Assembly (NCBI RefSeq): GCF_014647115.1
Contig: NZ_BMOO01000005.1
Location: 186,001 to 250,000 of the forward strand
Length of the DNA: 64,000 nucleotides
Source of the DNA: Halarchaeum rubridurum
Lineage (GTDB): Archaea; Halobacteriota; Halobacteria; Halobacteriales; Halobacteriaceae
Reading direction: 5' to 3'
This document shows, piece after piece, positions 58,547 to 64,000 of this stretch. Both the position numbers and the translations under genes were made by a program. Every line of letters starts with the position of its first letter. Position 1 is the first letter of the stretch. The notes under the pieces were generated by a model. It saw only the letters and a list, made by a program, of their open reading frames with translations. It made no database searches and had not been told where the DNA came from.

Positions 58547-58843
58547 CTATCCCTCCTCGTTCGGTTCGACGTCCGCGGGCGTCGCGTCGTCGTATCGCGA
58601 GACGTACGAGACGAGCGCCAGCAGGACGCCGAGCGACAGCCCGACCATCACCGCGCCGTAGACCGCGAGGTTCAGCGGCGTCAGCGCGAACGTGACCGGC
58701 CCGAGCGAACCGACCGTGCCGTCGAGGACGTTCGGCCGCACGACGTAGCCGAGGACGTACCCGAAGAGCGCCGAAACCGCCACCGCGACGACGTACATGA
58801 GGTAGACGACGCGACGGCCGGCGGTGAACGCGAGCGTGCGCAT
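58547..58843 (-). CDS. Cox-cluster membrane protein, DUF7520-like
   Basis: 98 residues with two hydrophobic segments (YLMYVVAVAVSALFGYVLGYVV and LAVYGAVMVGLSLGVLLALVSYV). Small proteins of this layout occur beside haloarchaeal cytochrome oxidase genes as DUF7520; the name is from memory. Its promoter element (GGCTAATC at 58866-58873 on the minus strand) overlaps that of the divergent microprotein gene. Possible role in oxidase assembly or as an accessory subunit. Confidence 0.72.
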   Translation of the reverse strand: MRTLAFTAGRRVVYLMYVVAVAVSALFGYVLGYVVRPNVLDGTVGSLGPVTFALTPLNLAVYGAVMVGLSLGVLLALVSYVSRYDDATPADVEPNEEG

Positions 58844-58902
58844 ACCGACGTGTCGGTCCCGGAGGCGATTAGCCTTTGCCGTCGCCGACCGTTCGTCCCC
58901 CC

Positions 58903-58989
58903 ATGGAAGAGAAGGAGAAACTGCTGCTCACGCTGTACGGCGTCGCCGCCGCGATGATGGTCGCGACGTTCCTCGTCGTCATCACGTAG
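58903..58989 (+). CDS. Unannotated 28-residue single-helix membrane peptide
   Basis: ATG 58903 to TAG 58987-58989, too short for ordinary gene finding. The peptide begins with charged MEEKEK and continues as one hydrophobic helix (LLLTLYGVAAAMMVATFLVVI), the form of very small oxidase subunits. A TATA-like GATTAGCCTTT lies about 27-37 nt upstream, giving a leaderless start. It is placed between the DUF7520 gene (divergent) and the oxidase subunit I gene (convergent). That it is a real gene is inferred from promoter, start and the fully membrane-like composition. Confidence 0.6.
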   Translation: MEEKEKLLLTLYGVAAAMMVATFLVVIT

Positions 58990-59093
58990 CACCCCGCGTC
59001 GTCGAGTACCGGAATACGGCGCGTAGAACGACCGTCGAAACCAGAAGTCGAAGCGCGAAACGGTACGAGTCGAGAGCGAACGGAGCGCGTCCG

Positions 59094-60857
59094 TCAGTCG
59101 GCCGCGTTCGACTCCGCGTCGTCAGCGTCCTCCTCGCCGCCGTCGGCGAGCATCGTCTGTCGCTTCCCTTCGTACCACTGCCACTCGTTCGTGAACTGAT
59201 CGGACTGCTTGAGGTTCCACGGGTCGCCGGAGTCGACGCGCTTGCCGTACTGCGCGGACTGCCAGATGTTCCAGATGAAGGCGACCACGCCGAACGTCAT
59301 GATGAACGCGCCGACGGTCGCCACGGCGTGCCACGTCATGAACTGCGGCAGGTACGTCGCGTACCGGCGCGGCATCCCGCCGTAGCCGAGGATCAACATG
59401 GCGATGAACGTGATGTTCCCACCGATGATGGAGAGCCAGAAGTGCCAGAGCGCGAGGCGCCGGTCGTACATCCGACCCGTCATGATCGGGAACCAGTAGT
59501 ACATCGCCGCGAAGAGCGCGAAGCCAATCGCGCCGAAGACGATGAAGTGGAAGTGCCCGACGACGTAGTACGTGTCCTGCATCACGAGGTCGAACGGGAC
59601 GGCGGCGAGGAAGACGCCGGTGACGCCGCCGATGATGAAGTTCTGGACGAAGCCGACCGAGAACAGCATCGGTGCGGTCATCCGGAGCTTCCCGTTCCAC
59701 AGCGTCGTGATCCAGTTGAACACCTTCACCGCGGATGGTATCCCGATTGCCAACGAGATCGCCATGAACGAAGCGGTGAGCCGCGGGTTCATCCCCGTCG
59801 TGAACATGTGGTGCGCCCACACGCCAAAGGAGAGGATGCCGATGGCGAGCGTCGAGTAGACGACGAACTTGAACCCGAAGAGCTTCCGGCCCGCGAACTT
59901 CGGGAGGATGAGGCTGACGAGCCCCATCGGCGGGAGGACGAGGATGTACACCTCGGGGTGGCCGAAGAACCAGAAGAGGTGTTGCCAGAGCATCGCCCCA
60001 CCGCCCTCACCGGCGAAGAACATCGTCCCGAAGTTCCGGTCGAGCAGCAGCATCGTGACCGCCGCGGTCAGGATCGGGAAGGCGAACAGGATGAGCCCGC
60101 CCTGCGTGAGGATCGTCCAGCTGAAGATGTCGAGCTTGCTCCACGGGACGCTCACGCTGTCGCGCTCGGCGACGATGGTCGCGATGAAGTTGATCGCACC
60201 CATCGTCGTCGAGAAGCCCGAGAGGTGGAACCCGAGGAGGAAGACGTCGACGCCCGTCCCCTGCATCGTGCTGGAGAGCGGCGTGTAGAGCGTCCAACTC
60301 GTCTTCGCGGCCTGGATGTCGATCCCGACGAGCGGGAGGAAGAAGCCCGCCCACATCAGGATGGTCGCGAACGGGAGAATCCAGAACGCGATGGCGTTGA
60401 TCCGCGGGAACGCCATGTCGTCGGCGTCGACGAGTAACGGCACCATGTAGTTCGCGAACCCGAAGATGAGCGGGGCCGCGAACAGGAACAGCATCGTGAT
60501 GCCGTGCGTGGTCAACAGGGCGTTGTAGAGCCCGACCCCGCCGAACGAGGCGAGGAAGTCCATCCCCGGCGTCGTGAGCTCAACGCGCATGAGCATCGCC
60601 GTGATGCCGCCCCAGGCGAACGCGACGATGCCGAACAGCGAGTAGAGGATGCCGAGGTCCTTGTGGTCGACGGTGGTGAGCCACCGAGTCAGTCCAGCCG
60701 GTTTCTCTTCGTGCCCGTGCCCGGTGCTTTCGCCGTAGCCGCCCCCGCCGACAGGCGTGTACGCCTGCCAGTCTTCGAGGCGGGTCAGCCACCCCGCCAC
60801 GACCAGGAGCAGCAGCCCCATCAGCACCGAGAATACGAGTTCGGGGGAGACTGCCAT
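59094..60857 (-). CDS. ctaD: Cytochrome c oxidase (heme-copper oxidase) subunit I
   Basis: 587 residues from the ATG ending at 60857, fixed by the TTCTTTAC promoter element at 60881-60888. About 12-13 helices. Catalytic residues: low-spin heme His in LTTHGITMLFLF, CuB His and cross-linked Tyr in FFGHPEVYI, CuB pair in WAHHMFTTGM, and heme ligands in GHFHFIVFGA. The GHPEVY form and FGVWAHH mark an A-type oxidase. Both termini carry acidic extensions. It reduces oxygen to water and pumps protons. The other subunits lie upstream on the same strand. Confidence 0.97.
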   Translation of the reverse strand: MAVSPELVFSVLMGLLLLVVAGWLTRLEDWQAYTPVGGGGYGESTGHGHEEKPAGLTRWLTTVDHKDLGILYSLFGIVAFAWGGITAMLMRVELTTPGMDFLASFGGVGLYNALLTTHGITMLFLFAAPLIFGFANYMVPLLVDADDMAFPRINAIAFWILPFATILMWAGFFLPLVGIDIQAAKTSWTLYTPLSSTMQGTGVDVFLLGFHLSGFSTTMGAINFIATIVAERDSVSVPWSKLDIFSWTILTQGGLILFAFPILTAAVTMLLLDRNFGTMFFAGEGGGAMLWQHLFWFFGHPEVYILVLPPMGLVSLILPKFAGRKLFGFKFVVYSTLAIGILSFGVWAHHMFTTGMNPRLTASFMAISLAIGIPSAVKVFNWITTLWNGKLRMTAPMLFSVGFVQNFIIGGVTGVFLAAVPFDLVMQDTYYVVGHFHFIVFGAIGFALFAAMYYWFPIMTGRMYDRRLALWHFWLSIIGGNITFIAMLILGYGGMPRRYATYLPQFMTWHAVATVGAFIMTFGVVAFIWNIWQSAQYGKRVDSGDPWNLKQSDQFTNEWQWYEGKRQTMLADGGEEDADDAESNAAD

Positions 60858-60930
60858 GTTCGGCAGTGGGGGACCCACGGTAAAGAAAGGTACGGGTTCG
60901 GCCGTCGCGCGACGGCGAATCGCCGGCCGG

Positions 60931-61179
60931 CTACGGGCCGACCTCGACGTCCTCCTCGACCTCGATCCGGCGCGCGGCGACGTACGTCAGGACCGCGAGC
61001 CCGACGAACGGGAGGACGAGCAGTGCGTACTGGAGGACCCGACTGAACGTCGAGTCGTTCGCCCACGGATTGGCGACGAGGAAGACGGCCGCGAAGACGA
61101 CGATCACGGCGAGCGGGATGATGTTCACCGCGATGTCGAGGAGGACCTCCTTCTCGAACACGCTGGATTTGGCCTTCAT
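60931..61179 (-). CDS. Cox-cluster small membrane protein, DUF6684-like
   Basis: 82 residues from the ATG ending at 61179, set by ATATATTT (61204-61211) as the TATA box. Starts with FEKEVLLDIAVNIIPLAVIVVFAAVFLV, then NPWANDS, then a second helix ALLVLPFVGLAVLTYVAARRI. This agrees with the DUF6684 proteins that I recall from haloarchaeal cytochrome oxidase clusters. Probably an accessory subunit, function untested. It has its own promoter, between subunit I and DUF7541. Confidence 0.8.
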   Translation of the reverse strand: MKAKSSVFEKEVLLDIAVNIIPLAVIVVFAAVFLVANPWANDSTFSRVLQYALLVLPFVGLAVLTYVAARRIEVEEDVEVGP

Positions 61180-61225
61180 TGCGTGAGCGTGCGGTCCCCG
61201 AGCAAATATATGTTGAGGGTTTCCC

Positions 61226-61582
61226 TCAGAGGTACCCCCGCTCGTAGCAGAAGAAGCCGACGGCGGCGAGGACCGCAATTCCGCCCGCGCCGGCGAGTGC
61301 GACCCCGCGGTTGAACCGCCCGACGGTGAGAAGCGCGACGCCGACCCCGCCGACGAGCAGCCCGACTCCGAGCGACGCCGGCCACAGCGAGTCGACGTAG
61401 CCGGATTCGCGGAGGATTCCGACGACGCTCGTCTCCAAGAGGAGGACGCCGCCGACCCCGACGGGGAGGAGGTAGTTGCCGAGGAACACGCCGAACTCGG
61501 TGAGGACGAGTCCGAGCGCGACGAACACCGGCCACGGGCTCGCGCGAGTGTACTGTTCGCTCAGGCCCGGTTGCTCTTCCAT
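61226..61582 (-). CDS. Cox-cluster membrane protein, DUF7541-like
   Basis: 118 residues with four hydrophobic segments. It starts EEQPGLSEQYTRASPWPVFVALGLVLTEFGVFLG (landmark), a pattern I associate with haloarchaeal DUF7541 proteins found beside oxidase genes. A CTTACG element at about 61605-61610 suits a leaderless start. Likely an assembly factor or accessory subunit. Confidence 0.77.
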   Translation of the reverse strand: MEEQPGLSEQYTRASPWPVFVALGLVLTEFGVFLGNYLLPVGVGGVLLLETSVVGILRESGYVDSLWPASLGVGLLVGGVGVALLTVGRFNRGVALAGAGGIAVLAAVGFFCYERGYL

Positions 61583-61637
61583 ACCGACGCGTTGGGACGC
61601 GGACGTAAGAAGCGTATCGCTCCGTGGTCGCCGCGTC

Positions 61638-62504
61638 TCAGAAGGGACTGAACTCCGTCCCGAAGACGGAGCCGATGTAGACGACGGCGACGAGGAACAG
61701 CCAGATGGCGTCGACGAAGTGCCAGTACCACGAGACGGTCGTGACGGAGACGTGCCGGTCGGCGTCGTACTGCCCGCGCAGCCCGCGAACGAGGAGGATA
61801 CCGAGCAGGAGCACGCCGAAGGACACGTGGAGTCCGTGGATGCCGGTCAGCCCGAAGAAGGCGCTGGCGAAGACCCCGGACGTGAGGGTGAAGCCCTCGT
61901 GGACGATGAACTCGTAGTACTCGTATATCTGCCCGCCGATGAAGACGACCCCGAGGAGGAAGGTGACGAGGAGGCCCTGGATGAAGCCCTGGTGGTTCCC
62001 CTTCTGGAGTTGCCCCTCGGCCCAGTGGATGGTGAAACTGGAGACGACGAGCAGGACGGTGTTGATGACGAGGACGCTCGTGAGGATACCGCTCTCGGGG
62101 AGGTACTCGGTGTGCCAGCCGCCGGCGCGGATGAAGAAGTAGTACGCGAACCCGGCGCCGAACGTGGCGATGTCCGTCCCGAGGAAGAGCAGCATCCCGA
62201 GGCGGAGCGACGAGCCGCCGTTGTGCGAACCCCGATCCCAGAAGTCGACGATGAACGCCTGATAGATCCAGCCGAACATCCCGAGGACCGTGACGGCCCA
62301 ACCCGCGGCGAACGCGCCGAGGCCGATGCTCGACGAGACGAGGTCGGTGCCGCGACCGATCACGTACAGCGATGCGCCGGTGTAGACGACCAAGAGCCCG
62401 ATGGCCGTAACGAACGGCCACCAACTCGCCTCGCCGTAGCCGCGCGGCCAGTCGCGGACGGCGGGCAGGAAGTGTCCGTGGTCTTCGCTTTCCTCCGTAG
62501 CCAT
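61638..62504 (-). CDS. ctaE: Cytochrome c oxidase subunit III
   Basis: 288 residues from the ATG ending at 62504, with TTTTTTAT (62530-62537) as promoter element. Seven helices. Family motifs: WPFVTAIGLLVVYTG at the start, LRLGMLLFLGTDIATFGAGFAYYFFIRAG, GFIQGLLVTFLLGVVFIGGQIYEYYEF and FFGLTGIHGLHVSFGVLLL, WYWHFVDAIWLFLVAVVYI at the end. It stabilises subunit I and is not catalytic. The N-terminal His/Asp-rich EESEDHGHF stretch is a haloarchaeal addition. Confidence 0.95.
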   Translation of the reverse strand: MATEESEDHGHFLPAVRDWPRGYGEASWWPFVTAIGLLVVYTGASLYVIGRGTDLVSSSIGLGAFAAGWAVTVLGMFGWIYQAFIVDFWDRGSHNGGSSLRLGMLLFLGTDIATFGAGFAYYFFIRAGGWHTEYLPESGILTSVLVINTVLLVVSSFTIHWAEGQLQKGNHQGFIQGLLVTFLLGVVFIGGQIYEYYEFIVHEGFTLTSGVFASAFFGLTGIHGLHVSFGVLLLGILLVRGLRGQYDADRHVSVTTVSWYWHFVDAIWLFLVAVVYIGSVFGTEFSPF

Positions 62505-62623
62505 ATACTGGCGGGTAACGCGGGATACGATAAAAAACCTCCCAACTGACTCCACGCGTCCCGTCGACACGAGCGGCTACGGAGCGGTGGAGAACGGGAG
62601 AGAACGGGGGTGAGACGCCGGTA

Positions 62624-63499
62624 TCAGGCCGACGGCGCCGCGAGCGCCGCAGTCTCGTTGGCCGCGGTGGCGTTCATCGCGGTCTCGTTCGTCGCCGTGG
62701 TGTTCGTCGTGTTCGAGTCGCTCGACGACTGGCTACCGCTCGATTCGCTCGCCTCCTCTCGGGCCTGCTGGGCCTGCTCGCTCGCCCACTGCTCGTACGC
62801 CGTCTGGTTCTTCACGACGACGTCGGCGAGCATGCTGGAGTGGCCGGCCCCACAGAACTCCGCACAGTAGAGCACGTACGGTTCCTCGCGGACGGAGTCC
62901 TCGTTGATCTCCGTGGCGATGTACGTCGTGCGGGCGGGGAAGGCGTCCTTCTTCAGGCCGAGCGCGGGGATGTGGACGGCGTGGAGGACGTCGCGTGACG
63001 TTATCCGCAACACCACCTGTTTCTCGGCGGGGAGGACGAGCTTGTCGGACGTGAAGTTCGTCCCGTCGTGCTGATAGTGGAACTGCCACGACCACTGGTA
63101 GGAGTCGACGTGGACGACGGTCGTGTCGGGTTGTTCCATCATCTGCTGGGAGTCCTCCTGGGAGGGGAGGACGTACGGCGACCCCATCGCCCCGTAGGCG
63201 ACGAGGCCGACGAACAGCAGGACGACCGCGGTCGCGGCGGTCCACGTGATTTCGAGGCGACGGTTCTCCTGAGTGGGCTTGGCTTCGTCGGCCTTCCGGA
63301 ACTTCCAGATGGCGTAGAAGAGGACCCCCTCGACGATGATCGTGATGGGGAGTGCAACGGCCAGCAGCAGGTTGCTGACGTTGTCGATGTACTGGCTCGT
63401 CACGGACGACGCCGCGGCTGCCGGTTGTGCGGCGACGACGAACGGCACCAGCCCCATCAGCCCCATCGCCAGGACGGACGAGAGCCGCTTCCGGGACAT
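62624..63499 (-). CDS. ctaC: Cytochrome c oxidase subunit II
   Basis: 291 residues from the ATG ending at 63499. Signal sequence (MSRKRLSSVLAMGLMGLV, cut near AAAA), two membrane helices (about 40-60 and 85-110), then an outside cupredoxin domain that binds dinuclear CuA: distal His in RDVLHAVHIPALG and CAEFCGAGHSSM with both Cys, Glu, His and Met. It takes electrons from a blue copper protein or cytochrome. Odd: the last about 45 residues are Ser/Asn/Thr/Ala-rich with five N-x-T sequons, probably a glycosylated tail. Confidence 0.96.
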   Translation of the reverse strand: MSRKRLSSVLAMGLMGLVPFVVAAQPAAAASSVTSQYIDNVSNLLLAVALPITIIVEGVLFYAIWKFRKADEAKPTQENRRLEITWTAATAVVLLFVGLVAYGAMGSPYVLPSQEDSQQMMEQPDTTVVHVDSYQWSWQFHYQHDGTNFTSDKLVLPAEKQVVLRITSRDVLHAVHIPALGLKKDAFPARTTYIATEINEDSVREEPYVLYCAEFCGAGHSSMLADVVVKNQTAYEQWASEQAQQAREEASESSGSQSSSDSNTTNTTATNETAMNATAANETAALAAPSA

Positions 63500-63606
63500 T
63501 GCTACCCGATGGTTGGGAAGTGCCGGACAAGTAACTACCGACTCGGGTCCTGGGCGGGAGTCGGGGGGGATAAGTACGCCGCGACCCAACTCTCGACAGA
63601 GTCATC

Positions 63607-64000
63607 GTGCGACCGATACGTCCCCGTCTCTCCCACGTGCTCGTCGTCGCCATCCTCGGCGTCTACGCGCTCCTCGTCGTCGGCGCGACGACGGCGCTGA
63701 CGGACGCCGCCGCGGCCTGCACCACCTGGCCGGCCTGCGACGGCCGGTGGTTCGCCCTCACCTCCTTCCCGCTGGAGGTCGTCTGGGCTCACCGCGTCCT
63801 CGCGGCCCTCGTCGGGCTTCTTCTCGTGGGCACGGTCGCGCTCGCGTACGTCCAGGACGCCGACGCCCGCGTCATCGCCGCCATCGGCGTCGCGCTCGTC
63901 TGCTACCCGCTCCAGGTGGCCGTCGGCGCGCTCGCCGCGACGGACTCCCTCGCGTACGTCCCCGCGGTCCACCTCGGGCTCGGCGTCACCATCTTCTCCG
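63607..64000 (+). CDS. Heme-synthesis membrane protein, CtaA/COX15-like N-terminus (cut by window end)
   Basis: 131 codons from GTG 63607 to the right edge, with GATAAGTA at about 63569-63576 upstream as promoter. Four hydrophobic helices are visible. GVYALLVVGATTALTDAAAACTTWPACDG and VVWAHRVLAALVGL match the N-terminal bundle of heme A synthase with its heme-ligand His. In haloarchaea such a bundle is often the N-terminal part of a heme O synthase (CtaB), so the full gene could be ctaB or ctaA; the missing end would decide. It is divergent from subunit II and fits as cofactor supplier for the oxidase. Confidence 0.75.
   Translation, partial: MRPIRPRLSHVLVVAILGVYALLVVGATTALTDAAAACTTWPACDGRWFALTSFPLEVVWAHRVLAALVGLLLVGTVALAYVQDADARVIAAIGVALVCYPLQVAVGALAATDSLAYVPAVHLGLGVTIFS

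Overview
The window reads as chromosomal DNA of an extremely halophilic archaeon (class Halobacteria). Base composition is very GC-rich, the deduced proteins are strongly acidic (Asp/Glu-rich) and markers are archaeal or haloarchaeal: a TFB transcription factor, HalX-type response regulators, a PGF-CTERM surface protein, a Nuo complex without NuoEFG, haloarchaeal DUF families and many promoters with a TATA box about 26-30 nt before the start codon (leaderless transcripts). I cannot name the genus. I found no rRNA, tRNA or CRISPR array.

Layout. 1-5.2 kb: end of a probable regulator, a small membrane protein, then an ABC exporter operon (ATPase, a permease fused to a PrsW-like intramembrane protease, a second permease). 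5.2-11 kb: HalX regulator, tfb behind a 350-nt AT-richer promoter region, DUF1684, rtcA, and a second ABC exporter. 11-16.5 kb: ppc and a histidine kinase/HalX regulator pair. 16.6-21.5 kb: a low-GC, probably acquired surface protein with calcium-loop repeats, panE, a DUF6663-like gene, an MFS transporter and a small membrane protein. 21.58-21.99 kb: a noncoding, strongly structured IS200/IS605 (TnpB-type) remnant. 22-31 kb: peptidase M24, thioesterase, a tandem intergenic repeat, a HAD phosphatase/PfkB kinase pair, a RAD55-like protein without a P-loop, several small proteins (including an unannotated 40-aa zinc ribbon), an exonuclease-like protein, a geranylgeranyl-reductase-type flavoprotein and a PGF-CTERM protein. 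31-41.9 kb: MscS channel, UDG-like protein, two small HTH regulators sharing a GGTAACC operator-like motif, metal-binding HMA protein, RCK potassium channel, RAD55-like protein, GIY-YIG nuclease, aminotransferase plus ribH, an Agl23-like membrane protein, purK-purE.

41.9-52.2 kb is one nuo operon (A, B, CD fusion, H, I, J split in two, K, L, M, N), its genes overlapping by 1-4 nt or abutting within 1 nt. It is followed by an RCK-DHH phosphoesterase, a CBS-ParB protein, a PAS histidine kinase, acs and a HAD hydrolase. 58.5-64 kb is the cytochrome oxidase locus: DUF7520, an unannotated 28-aa membrane peptide, subunit I, DUF6684, DUF7541, subunit III, subunit II, and the start of a heme-synthesis gene cut by the window end.

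Together the right half covers aerobic respiration: acetate activation, quinone reduction by Nuo, and terminal oxidation with its heme cofactor gene. The left half mixes exporters, signalling and housekeeping genes. The observations I find most worth following are the structured TnpB-type remnant, inverted repeats centred on TATA boxes at several promoters, the ABC permease-PrsW fusion, the RCK-DHH/CBS-ParB pair, and two microproteins.
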